Part shown: in pieces, positions 48,607-57,511 of the stretch
Layout of the letters: each line of letters opens with the position of its first letter
Position numbering within the stretch: the first letter of the stretch is position 1
Source of the DNA: Paenibacillus tyrphae
GTDB taxonomy: Bacteria > Bacillota > Bacilli > Paenibacillales > NBRC-103111
DNA: 64,000 nucleotides
NCBI RefSeq assembly: GCF_000722545.1
Contig: NZ_JNVM01000013.1
Location: 62,001 to 126,000 of the forward strand
Direction of reading: 5' to 3'
Notes under the pieces: generated by a model
Database searches by the model: none
What the model saw: the letters and a program-made list of their open reading frames with translations, nothing else
Told to the model about the DNA's origin: nothing
Position numbers and translations under genes: made by a program

Positions 48607-51600
48607 CTAGAAGTCGTCCTCCTTGAACATCGGTATGAGAGTGACGGCAAAATCGAACGCTTTCTCGTCGAACCGGTACGGCTCCCCAAGCTCAGGTCCG
48701 CACGAATTCGAGCCGACGCCGCTCATCTTATAATCGAGCTGCACGATCGTTTCCTTACGGCGGACAAGCTCGTGGTTGTGCGCGGCCTCCGTCAGGTCCT
48801 GCGGCGTATAATGCGCAGCCTGGAAGGAGAATGATTTTCCCCCTTGAAAGAGCAATCCCATCCCGAGCGCATTGGCGACAGTCGCCCAGGCCGTGTCGTA
48901 CCGGGAGCCGTTCTCCTGCGGCTTGATATAGGGCTCGAACATCTCGTCGACGGTCATGGCGTACCGGCCCTTCTTGACGCTCTGCCTCTTGTCGATATAG
49001 CTCTCATGCGGCCCGTTGCCGGCGTACTCGACCTGCTCCATTCCCGCCGGCATTGTGAGCTGCAGGCCGAAGCGGGGCAGGAACGGCAGATTCTCCCGGA
49101 CATTCACGCGGACATGAAGTGCGATCGCTCCTTTACCGTCGATATGCCATACCGCTTCGCCGTGCAGGTAGGGATGGCGGATATAGCCGGAGAGGGAGAA
49201 ATTGACCCGGATCTCGACCGTTTGTTCGTCCGGACGCTGCCACTCTGCACGGTACACTTTGCAGCCGGCCCGGTCCAAGCCTTGAGCCAGCCATTTTTTC
49301 TTCACCTGCATGTCGTTGTCCGTCGGAGCCCGCCAGATGTTGAAGGCCGTAGGGGCAGCGATCATAGGAACGCCATGCTTGCTGATCTCCACGAACACCC
49401 CTGCGCGCAAATCGAACGTATGCCGAAAATCGAACCCTTCTATCGTCAGCAGACCGCCGCTCTCCCCGACTTGAACGAATGGCGGGGCGTCCTCCTTCCT
49501 GCTGCAGGGGGTCGCCGCTTGGCCCTCCTCGAACTGCCGGAACATCACTTCATGCCCGGCCTCCGCCCAGCGCGTTTCCTCTTTCAGCCAGCATGACAGA
49601 TGCAGCAGCATTTGACCCTCCGGCATCTCCGGCCACGCGTAGGGCAGCTGTACAATCTGTTCGGCGTGCGGAGCGGCGTCCAGCTGCCACACCGTTCCCT
49701 GTGCGAGCATCCGGCCGTCCTGCTCCAACTTCCAGCGCAGCGCAATGTGCGATAAATCGGTGAAATCGTAAAGGTTCGTTATTTTCAGCTTGCCGGCCTT
49801 CAAATCGTACCGTTCGATGCGAATAGGCGCGATGACCTGCTTCAGCTCCAGCAATCCCTTGTGGGGAATCCGATCCGGCGTCACGAGGCCGTCGATGCAA
49901 AAATTGCCGTCGTTCGGCATGTCGCCAAAGTCGCCGCCATAGGCAAAATAGGGAATGCCTTCCGGCGTCTCCGTCTTCACGCCATGATCGCACCACTCCC
50001 AGACGCAGCCGCCCATCAGCTTCGAATTCCGGTAGATCACATCCCAGTAGTCCTTCAGATCGCCAGGACCGTTGCCCATCGCATGGCTGTACTCGCACAG
50101 GAACAGCGGCTTGGCTTGGCCGGCGTCCCGGGCGTACGCCTCGATTTCCGCCGGCGAAGCATACATCCGGCTCTCCACGTCGAGACCGCTTACGTCGGCA
50201 TGGCCCTGATACACCGGGGCTGCCCCCTCGTAGTGGACAGGCCGGGAATCGTCCCGGGCCCGGGTCCACGCCGCCATCGCCATATGGTTTTCGGCGTAGC
50301 CGGATTCGTTGCCCATCGACCACATGATGACACAAGGATGGTTCTTATCGCGTTCGACCATGCGGACCGCCCGATCGACAAAAGCAGCACGCCAATCCAG
50401 GTCGGCGGACAAGCGGTGTGAAGCGCCATCCGCCCAGTCCTCGGCGATTCCGATGCCATGACATTCGAGATCGGCCTCGTCGACGACATAGAAGCCGAAT
50501 TCGCTGCACAGCTCCAGAAAACGAGGATCGTTCGGATAATGGGAGGTGCGGATCGTGTTCACATTGTGCTGCTTCATCAACTTCAGATCCTTGATCATAT
50601 GCGCCACGGGGATCGTCTGGCCGAGCTCCGGGTGGGAATCGTGGCGGTTCACGCCCTTGAGCTTGACCGGCCTGCCGTTGATAGCGAAGACGCCGTCCGC
50701 TATCGTAATCTTTCGGAAGCCGACCGGCAGCCGGATAACTTCCTCTCCCCCGAGTACATACAGCTGGTATAAATGTGGCTGCTCGGCGTTCCAGAGCTGC
50801 GGCTTCTCCACCGTCAGCGCAACGGCGTCTTTGCCTTGTACGGTCTTGCCGCCTGTCGCCGCGACATGTCCTGCCGGGTCCCGCAGTTCCACCTGCACGT
50901 CCACGCCGTCGCTCCCTTTGGTTTCGATTTCGACCAAGAGACGGGCCGAATTGAAATCTTCCGAGAGCTCCTGCTTGGCGAAAATGTCGCGTACATGCGA
51001 GCGGTCGCGCGCCAGCAAATACACATCCCGGAAAATGCCGGAGTAGCGCCACGCATCCTGATCTTCCAGGTACGTGCCGTCGCACCATTTCAGCACCATC
51101 ACTGCGATCCGGTTGCGGCCCGTTCGCAGATTGCCCGTCAGATCGAACTCCGCCGGCACCCGGCTGCCCTTGCTGAATCCGGCAAAGGCACCATTCACCC
51201 AAACGTAGAAGCAGGAATTGACTCCTTCGAACACGATCGTTTTGTCTTTGGCCGCCCACTGCTCTTGGAGATGGAAATCCCGGACGTAAAGGCCAGCCGG
51301 ATTGTCGTCAGGCACGTAAGGCGGGTCGCATGGAATCGGGTAGTTAACGTTCGTATAGTGGAGCTGATCGTAACCGCTTACCTGCCAGCAGGAAGGAACA
51401 AGCAGATCGTCCCAGCCGCTGACCTCGGCGTGCTCCAGATAAAACCCGTCCTCCGCTTGATGTACACTGGGCAAGTAGCGAAATTTCCAATTGCCGTTGA
51501 GCGTCTGATAGAAGGACGATCTTCCTCTTTGTCCGGCTTTGGCCGATTCCGTATCTGCATAGGGGATATAGCTGGCTCTAGCCTCCTGGCGGTTGATATG

Positions 51601-51642
51601 CAGTACATTAGGGTCCTGCCAAATGTGGTTGCTGGTGAACAA
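48607..51642 (-). CDS. lacZ: Beta-galactosidase, GH2 (LacZ-type)
   Basis: 1011 residues, close to E. coli LacZ in length and domain order: sugar-binding jelly roll (about 40-210), two Ig-like domains around the barrel, the catalytic TIM barrel (about 320-620) and the C-terminal small-chain domain (about 730-1010). Acid/base Glu446 in WSMGNESGYA and nucleophile Glu517 in FLCEYSHAMGN are present, as is the HDSHPELGQ loop. No signal peptide, so it hydrolyses imported galactosides in the cytoplasm. It is the first gene of the operon; the promoter at 51692-51719 and the divergent AraC gene lie just upstream. EbgA-like activity is the alternative. Confidence 0.88.
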   Translation of the reverse strand: MFTSNHIWQDPNVLHINRQEARASYIPYADTESAKAGQRGRSSFYQTLNGNWKFRYLPSVHQAEDGFYLEHAEVSGWDDLLVPSCWQVSGYDQLHYTNVNYPIPCDPPYVPDDNPAGLYVRDFHLQEQWAAKDKTIVFEGVNSCFYVWVNGAFAGFSKGSRVPAEFDLTGNLRTGRNRIAVMVLKWCDGTYLEDQDAWRYSGIFRDVYLLARDRSHVRDIFAKQELSEDFNSARLLVEIETKGSDGVDVQVELRDPAGHVAATGGKTVQGKDAVALTVEKPQLWNAEQPHLYQLYVLGGEEVIRLPVGFRKITIADGVFAINGRPVKLKGVNRHDSHPELGQTIPVAHMIKDLKLMKQHNVNTIRTSHYPNDPRFLELCSEFGFYVVDEADLECHGIGIAEDWADGASHRLSADLDWRAAFVDRAVRMVERDKNHPCVIMWSMGNESGYAENHMAMAAWTRARDDSRPVHYEGAAPVYQGHADVSGLDVESRMYASPAEIEAYARDAGQAKPLFLCEYSHAMGNGPGDLKDYWDVIYRNSKLMGGCVWEWCDHGVKTETPEGIPYFAYGGDFGDMPNDGNFCIDGLVTPDRIPHKGLLELKQVIAPIRIERYDLKAGKLKITNLYDFTDLSHIALRWKLEQDGRMLAQGTVWQLDAAPHAEQIVQLPYAWPEMPEGQMLLHLSCWLKEETRWAEAGHEVMFRQFEEGQAATPCSRKEDAPPFVQVGESGGLLTIEGFDFRHTFDLRAGVFVEISKHGVPMIAAPTAFNIWRAPTDNDMQVKKKWLAQGLDRAGCKVYRAEWQRPDEQTVEIRVNFSLSGYIRHPYLHGEAVWHIDGKGAIALHVRVNVRENLPFLPRFGLQLTMPAGMEQVEYAGNGPHESYIDKRQSVKKGRYAMTVDEMFEPYIKPQENGSRYDTAWATVANALGMGLLFQGGKSFSFQAAHYTPQDLTEAAHNHELVRRKETIVQLDYKMSGVGSNSCGPELGEPYRFDEKAFDFAVTLIPMFKEDDF

Positions 51643-51691
51643 TCGAATCGCTTCCTTTCAGCCGGTTGATAATTCTGGTATCTACGCTAAA

Positions 51692-51719
51692 ATTATAGTG
51701 CGATAGCGGTTACGGTCAC
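51692..51719 (-). promoter_or_regulatory. Promoter of the beta-galactosidase operon
   Basis: On the minus strand GTGACC (51714-51719) and a perfect TATAAT (51692-51697) are 16 bases apart, 50 bases before the lacZ ATG. The -35 is weak (four of six), which fits a promoter that needs the adjacent AraC-type activator. Confidence 0.6.
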
Positions 51720-51729
51720 AGATACGAAA

Positions 51730-51761
51730 GCGGACAATATCTAGTACAAAACGGACATATT
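51730..51761 (+). promoter_or_regulatory. Tandem half-sites, candidate AraC operator
   Basis: GCGGACAATAT at 51730 and ACGGACATATT at 51751 are direct repeats with a 21-base period, two turns of the helix. They lie 10 bases beyond the lacZ -35 box and just before the divergent AraC gene, where an AraC-family protein would activate lacZ and control itself. Confidence 0.5.
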
Positions 51762-51771
51762 GAGGTGACGC

Positions 51772-52680
51772 ATGGACCATCTTCATCTTCGAAGCAATTT
51801 AACCGGCCCGCTTGATCCGGACATCCCCTTCACCGTCTATACTGTCGGCACGGAGGAGCAGCAGCTGTTGACGCGCTTGGAGGGATTTTCTGCGAATCAG
51901 CTCTTCCTTACGTTCTCGGGAACAGGGTATTTTCGGCTTCTTGGCGAGGACAACAGGAGCCTGGTCACTCCCGGGACACTGCTGTACATTCCCGCAGGGC
52001 TTCCCTACGAGTGTGGGCCTCAAGGGGCGGAGCCCTGGAGTGTCGGGTACCTGACGTTCGTGGATCGGCAGGAGGAACGTAGTGGGAGCGATCATGGCGA
52101 TGGCGGCTACGGCGGATGTGGGGGAAACAAGGGGCTTTTGGCTAACTGGGGCTTCGGTTCAACCTTCTTTCGCGCTCCACTTCGGAATTGGAGTCGGTTG
52201 TATGATCTCCTACAGCGGATTTGGGGCCATTCCGGCCCGAATTATGACCCCTGGGTGACGGCCGAGCTTCTCTTCTCCTTCTGTCTGGAGATAAAAAAGC
52301 AGCTCGCAGCGGACAATGAAAGGGCAAACGCAGCAGTCACGGGTGCGGATCGCTATCCCCATTCCGTCGTCTACCGTGCCACCCGCTTCCTGCAGGACCA
52401 TCTGCAGCGTAATCTCACGGTGACGGAGCTGGCGGCCCATGTCGGCTATTCGCCCAAGCAGCTTACCCGGCTATTCCGAGAATCGCTGGGGACGACTCCG
52501 CTGCAATACATGCAAAGAATTCGTCTTCAGACGGCAGCTTCGCTGCTGGAACAGCAGCCGTCTATGGCAATCCGGCAGGCTGCGGCTCATGTCGGGATGG
52601 AGCCGGTGTATTTTACCCGCTTGTTCCGCAGGCTGTTCGGCGTTACGCCATCGGATTTTGCGGACGGCAAAAAGGGCTAG
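51772..52680 (+). CDS. AraC-family regulator with N-terminal cupin domain
   Basis: 302 residues. About 20-110 is a cupin-like ligand domain (FTVYTVGTEEQQLLTRLEGF ... GTLLYIPAGLPYECG). About 200-300 is the double HTH (RNLTVTELAAHVGYSPKQLT; then HVGMEPVYFTRLFRRLFGVT). A Gly-rich insert near 105-120 is unusual. GAGGTG precedes the ATG. Divergent to lacZ with tandem repeats between, it is the likely sugar-responsive activator of the galactosidase operon. A terminator follows. Confidence 0.85.
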   Translation: MDHLHLRSNLTGPLDPDIPFTVYTVGTEEQQLLTRLEGFSANQLFLTFSGTGYFRLLGEDNRSLVTPGTLLYIPAGLPYECGPQGAEPWSVGYLTFVDRQEERSGSDHGDGGYGGCGGNKGLLANWGFGSTFFRAPLRNWSRLYDLLQRIWGHSGPNYDPWVTAELLFSFCLEIKKQLAADNERANAAVTGADRYPHSVVYRATRFLQDHLQRNLTVTELAAHVGYSPKQLTRLFRESLGTTPLQYMQRIRLQTAASLLEQQPSMAIRQAAAHVGMEPVYFTRLFRRLFGVTPSDFADGKKG

Positions 52681-52785
52681 ACAGGACATGTGAAAGGCAG
52701 CCTGTTCCGCCCTGCACTGCCGGGCCGAGCCGGTCAGCTTGCCCGGGGGAATTGTCTTGGGCCCGCACCGGCTCCGGACAAGCCT

Positions 52786-52822
52786 AAGGCCCGACCGCCG
52801 CTATGCGGGATCGGGCCTTTTC
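52786..52822. terminator. Bidirectional terminator between convergent genes
   Basis: AAGGCCCGA (52786-52794) pairs with TCGGGCCTT (52811-52819), with TTTT following on the plus strand and TT on the minus strand. It can end both the AraC gene and the large secreted-protein gene. Confidence 0.75.
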
Positions 52823-52824
52823 CG

Positions 52825-55800
52825 TTACAACTGCGCCGTGGTGATGACCGGTCTAACCTCCACTTGTCGAATATCCATGGACGCGACTGGTCCTACGCTT
52901 TTCAGCGAAAACCCGACGCCGCCGGCCGGCAGCGTGCTGTCGATGAACGTCGTGACGACCGTTCCGTCGATCGTAAGCTTGTATTCGGCTCCGCGGACTT
53001 CAACTTGATACTGGTGCCAATCCACCGTATCAAAGCCGGGCAGAGCGGAACCGATATCGACCGCGGTCCCCACCTGTTCGTTCGCCGACGAGTTGGGATA
53101 TTTCCATAATTCTACGAATTTCGTATTTTTAAATTCCAAGAAGTAATAGCCGGTGCTCGATGCGTACCGGAACATCGTTCGGAAGCGGTCCCCCTTGGCG
53201 GTGAAGACCAGATTGTAATCGGAAACCGTGTAAGGAAGCGCGGACGGCTTCACCACAGCCCGCTGCGGGAATGCAGCCGTTGTCGCGCCCGCGAGCCGGG
53301 CTTCGGTACCGCTGCCTTGAATTTGCCATGCCGTGCTGCCGAACAGATCCCACTGGCCGAGCCCCCCGGTAAAGCTGTCCGCAAACAGCGGCTCTGTCGT
53401 CACTGTGACCGTGCAAGCGGCCGTTTTGTGTCCGTCTTCCGTAGTTACGCTGACGACCGCGGTTCCGGGAGCTAACGCCGTTACTTTCCCGGCCCCATCG
53501 ACCGTTGCCACCGACGGGTTGCTTGAGCTCCACGTCACTTTTTGGTTCGTCGCTTCCGCCGGAACGATTGCCGCCCTCAAGCTGGCCGCGGCCCCCGCTG
53601 CCAGCGACAGCGCGCTTTGATTCAAGGTAACGCCGGTTACATGCCGCACGCTTTGCGTCGCGAGCCCTACATCGTCGAACCACGCCGTTCCCGTGCCTTT
53701 CAACCGCAAGTCAATCCCCAGCTTGGCCGCATCGGCCGGTGCCGTCGCAGTGACCTCGATCGGCGTCCAGTTGCTCGTTCCCTGCACATCATTGGAAAAG
53801 TACGTCCTTCCGGTGACCGTAGTCCCGTCGCTCTTATAGAAGGTGATGCCTGCACGGGCGCCGTCGGTCGCGTTGACCTGATCCGTCTTGGCCCAAGCCT
53901 TGAGCGTATAGGCGGACCCGGGGTCGACGGCAATCAGGCGATCGCCGGCAAGGCGCCAGCCGCCTTCATCGCCGGATGCCGTATTCTCGACTTTCACCGA
54001 ATGGCCGTACGTTCTGGCCGTGACCGTGTCCCAAGTGGAGACCGGGGTTCCTGCCCAGACGCCGTACGTCCAAGCTTCGGGTCCGTCTGTCCCTTGCTCG
54101 AAGCTGCCGTTTGGCACCGATGCGGCCTCGCCTTGCTTGGTAATCGTCCAATTGGCAAAGTTATATGTCAGTATCTCCCCGCCTTGAGCTGCCGTGAATA
54201 GATCGGAATTTTGATCCTGCTGAAGCCACGGCGTATCGAATAGCTTGAAAGCCGAATACGGGATGGGATTGCCGTTGATCCGGTGCGTATTGTTATAGGC
54301 GCCTGCTCCATCGTCGAAAGTGATGTCCAACGTATCCCCGCCGAGGCTCTTGTAAATCAACCGCGGGTTCGCCTCATTGATATGAGAGCTGTCCATCGTC
54401 GTATTCGTCAGCACCGCATTCTTGAAGCTCGCGAAATCCGCATATTCCGAGGCGTCGGCAGTTTCAAGCACCCACCCGTTTTTGTCCGCCTGGCTGCGAA
54501 GAATGTTGTAGTTGTAGAAGAGCTGCTTGGTCGGATGCAGCTGCGCCGTCGTCTTGACTTTGTTCGCCGGATCGGTCGGCGTCTGGTAGTACCAGGCGTA
54601 AGGCTTGACCATCTTGAAGGCAAAATACATCGGGCCGGCATTGTTGAAAACCCATCCGGCCTGCTCCTCCCGGGTGACGATCGAGCCGGTATCCGGGAAC
54701 ATGGCGTTGAGATAGTTCGAGCTGGGGCTGTTCAGCAGCTTGTACACGGCTACCGCCGTTTTGCCGTTCTGCATGATCCGGTGGTTCGCAGGCTGGTCGT
54801 AATTCCCGATCGGACTGTCGCCCTGATCGGCATTGACCCTGAACAGCGGGTTCGGCTTGGCGGACTGCCAGCGCAGCGCTACCGGAATATCCTCGATCCA
54901 GTTGTCGACCCGGTTGTAGGTCACCTCGCTGGCCAAGCCCCATGTCGGGCGGACGTACGCCTGACGGTACGTTTTCAAATTGCGGCCGCTCGAATTTTGC
55001 AGATTGGTTTTGCGCGATTGGTAGTTTTTACCTGTCAATTGCCCGATGCGAACGGCCATTTCCGGCGGCGTATAGCTCATTCCGTTGTATATGACCATAC
55101 CCAGGTACTCCAAATAAGGACGGTACGCCGAAGGTACGAAGCTGTCCGATTCGCCGACGCCTTCCTGTGCGCGGTTCCCCCCGAAATACATCCAGGACAG
55201 CGCCGTATGGTCCGCCCCGCGCCAACTAAGATCGCTCGCCGAAACGGAATCGCCTTTGGCCCGGTTGGACGTGGAAATGAAGGTTCCGTCAATCCAGTCG
55301 TTGGCCCATTCGAACCACATGACGTCCATAGCCATCTTGACCTTCTGCTTAAAAGCAGGCTCGTCCGTATACTGGTACAACGCATTCAGACAAAAATACG
55401 TCATAAACGTATATTCGGGACTTTCATATTCGGCCCAGCCGTAATGAACCCCGGCATCGATCATCGCTTCGATGTTGGTTCTGTTCTCGCTCTTCAGAAC
55501 CGCCCCCGACTTGCCGTTCAGATCCTGCAGATCGGGCAAATACTGCCCCACCAAATAGCCGGCCGTATAATTGCTCATCCGGAGATTCTCGGTCTGCGGC
55601 AGCTTGGCGTACGCATATTGGGAAAAATACGATTTGACATGCTCTTTCATCGTGCTGCTGAATTGATCGCCGATCATAAGATACGCATACATTTTGGACA
55701 CCGTTTTATACTGCTCCGGATCGTAAAGTTGGAACATTTTATCGATCTTTTGCAGGTTGACCGCCACGTTCTGTCCGTCGAGAATTTGGGCGACGTACTG

Positions 55801-57474
55801 CGAAATGTTGAGCTGTAGCCCCATTTCGGACATGGTCTTGGTCTTATCCCACAGCCACTGCCGTCTGCTTTGGACCGTTCCCGGATAAGGCGAGCCGGAG
55901 CCGTCCGACGGGGTCACCTCGCCGATGCTCACCTGATCGAATTCCGCACCGGCCAGCTTGCCCGGGTTGTGGCTCGTCACCGCCAGGCCGATATACACGG
56001 TTTCCGGCAGCGTGAGCGCCGCTTTCTTCACCAGCGCCCAATGGATTCCGTCTATCGAATCGTAGGCGCTGATCACGTTGTTCGCCCGCACCAGCTTCAC
56101 CCAATAAGGCGCCGCCGCTTTCGTCCCCGCCATCGAGGTGGAGGCGCCCCCCGCTTGCTGGCGGTCCTGGTAATAGACGCCGCTGCCGGGTGTAACCGCA
56201 ATCATCGCATACGGCGACTGCTCCGACATGCCGCCCCGGATCATGACCCCAGACTTCGTCCAAGTGACGCCGTTCTCGATGTTGGAGACGCGCGCCACGA
56301 TCTGCCCGTCCCCTGTCCAAGGCCGGTACACGTAATGGAACGCATCCTCCGTTCCCCAGATATCGCTCCCGGAGCCCTGCACCTTGAACCGGCCAGCGGC
56401 CGCATCGAAGACGGCGCTGCCGGCCGTCTTCACATCGCCGATATCGCGGTTGCCAAGGGGCGCAGGGAGTCCCCCTGCCGACGGGTCCGTCGTGACGGCA
56501 AGCTCACTGCTGGCCGCAGATACGTTCCCGGACCCGTCCCGGGCTTTCACGGCGAACCGGTAAGTCGTTGAAGGCGACAGCCCAATGGCGCCGTACGACG
56601 TCGTGGCACCGCTTACATAACCGCTTAAAACGCCGTCCCGGTAAATGTCATACCGCGTAACGCCCACATTGTCCGTCGATGCCGTCCAAGTCAGATTGAC
56701 GCTCGTATCCGTTTTCCCCGCTAGCGTTAAGCGGGAAGGGACCGAAGGGGGCTCCGTATCCTCCGCCTGTTGGCTCCTTACTTCGGAAATCGCCAAGTCG
56801 TCGACAATATACGCCTCGTCGGTCCCGCCGGTATCGACACGCACCGAGAATGCCAGCTTAATGCTCGTAATATTGCGCTGGCCGCCGTTCGGGTACACCT
56901 TGAACCGGTAGGTGGCCAGATCGCTGTCATCCACGGTCTTCAGCACGTCCGGTTGGCCGCTCAGGTAAGCTGCCGTCCCTGCGATGCTCGGATAATCCAC
57001 GGGAAAACGCGGGACCAGATTATTGTCGTAAGGGGCGAACTGGATCTGCGCATATATATCTTTGGCGACAGGCTTGTCGCTGGCCGCGCTGCGCAGGAGC
57101 TTGTAGGAGAAGACGAACTCCACCGGGGAACTCCCGGCTGGCCTATTGTAAATTTCGTTAATCCGGTCCTTGAGGCTGCCGCTATTCAGTTGGTAATAGA
57201 AATAACTGGCCAGGTTCGACCCTTGCGACGCATCGCGAAACTCCAGCGCATTATTGCCGTTAACCTGAACGATCCGCTGCGACCCTCCGGTCGTGCTCTT
57301 ATCGAGCGTAAAGGGACTTGTTCCCCCGTCAAAATGCGTATCCATATCCGCTGCCAACAAGTTCACGAGCGTATACGGCCCGCTTTCCGCCGCGTATAGG
57401 GCAGGCAGATTGCACAGCGCAAGCGCCGCTGTCAGCAGCAGGCAGAGCCATCGTTTACTTTTCCCCAGCATCAT
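52825..57474 (-). CDS. Large secreted multidomain carbohydrate-active protein
   Basis: 1549 residues. Signal peptide about 1-29. 33-230: beta-sandwich. 241-332: fibronectin III (PPSVPSRLTLAGKTDTSVNL). 335-520: ConA-like domain. About 535-1130: a mostly helical core followed by beta-strands (YGWAEYESPEYTFMTYFCLN ... WANDWIDGT), the general plan of polysaccharide lyases such as hyaluronate or heparin lyases; family not recognised. 1140-1290: CBM4/22-like (VPNGSFEQGTDG). 1293-1370: bacterial Ig (TGVTLNQSALSLAAG ... ATVDGAGKVTALAPGT). 1375-1549: a ConA-like domain closely similar to residues 33-212 of the GH-A protein. It is the last gene of the second operon and presumably degrades the polymer whose pieces the upstream importer takes up. 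Confidence 0.72.
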   Translation of the reverse strand: MMLGKSKRWLCLLLTAALALCNLPALYAAESGPYTLVNLLAADMDTHFDGGTSPFTLDKSTTGGSQRIVQVNGNNALEFRDASQGSNLASYFYYQLNSGSLKDRINEIYNRPAGSSPVEFVFSYKLLRSAASDKPVAKDIYAQIQFAPYDNNLVPRFPVDYPSIAGTAAYLSGQPDVLKTVDDSDLATYRFKVYPNGGQRNITSIKLAFSVRVDTGGTDEAYIVDDLAISEVRSQQAEDTEPPSVPSRLTLAGKTDTSVNLTWTASTDNVGVTRYDIYRDGVLSGYVSGATTSYGAIGLSPSTTYRFAVKARDGSGNVSAASSELAVTTDPSAGGLPAPLGNRDIGDVKTAGSAVFDAAAGRFKVQGSGSDIWGTEDAFHYVYRPWTGDGQIVARVSNIENGVTWTKSGVMIRGGMSEQSPYAMIAVTPGSGVYYQDRQQAGGASTSMAGTKAAAPYWVKLVRANNVISAYDSIDGIHWALVKKAALTLPETVYIGLAVTSHNPGKLAGAEFDQVSIGEVTPSDGSGSPYPGTVQSRRQWLWDKTKTMSEMGLQLNISQYVAQILDGQNVAVNLQKIDKMFQLYDPEQYKTVSKMYAYLMIGDQFSSTMKEHVKSYFSQYAYAKLPQTENLRMSNYTAGYLVGQYLPDLQDLNGKSGAVLKSENRTNIEAMIDAGVHYGWAEYESPEYTFMTYFCLNALYQYTDEPAFKQKVKMAMDVMWFEWANDWIDGTFISTSNRAKGDSVSASDLSWRGADHTALSWMYFGGNRAQEGVGESDSFVPSAYRPYLEYLGMVIYNGMSYTPPEMAVRIGQLTGKNYQSRKTNLQNSSGRNLKTYRQAYVRPTWGLASEVTYNRVDNWIEDIPVALRWQSAKPNPLFRVNADQGDSPIGNYDQPANHRIMQNGKTAVAVYKLLNSPSSNYLNAMFPDTGSIVTREEQAGWVFNNAGPMYFAFKMVKPYAWYYQTPTDPANKVKTTAQLHPTKQLFYNYNILRSQADKNGWVLETADASEYADFASFKNAVLTNTTMDSSHINEANPRLIYKSLGGDTLDITFDDGAGAYNNTHRINGNPIPYSAFKLFDTPWLQQDQNSDLFTAAQGGEILTYNFANWTITKQGEAASVPNGSFEQGTDGPEAWTYGVWAGTPVSTWDTVTARTYGHSVKVENTASGDEGGWRLAGDRLIAVDPGSAYTLKAWAKTDQVNATDGARAGITFYKSDGTTVTGRTYFSNDVQGTSNWTPIEVTATAPADAAKLGIDLRLKGTGTAWFDDVGLATQSVRHVTGVTLNQSALSLAAGAAASLRAAIVPAEATNQKVTWSSSNPSVATVDGAGKVTALAPGTAVVSVTTEDGHKTAACTVTVTTEPLFADSFTGGLGQWDLFGSTAWQIQGSGTEARLAGATTAAFPQRAVVKPSALPYTVSDYNLVFTAKGDRFRTMFRYASSTGYYFLEFKNTKFVELWKYPNSSANEQVGTAVDIGSALPGFDTVDWHQYQVEVRGAEYKLTIDGTVVTTFIDSTLPAGGVGFSLKSVGPVASMDIRQVEVRPVITTAQL

Positions 57475-57511
57475 CGATCCTCCTCGATAAATCGATTTCG
57501 AACGACCGCAA

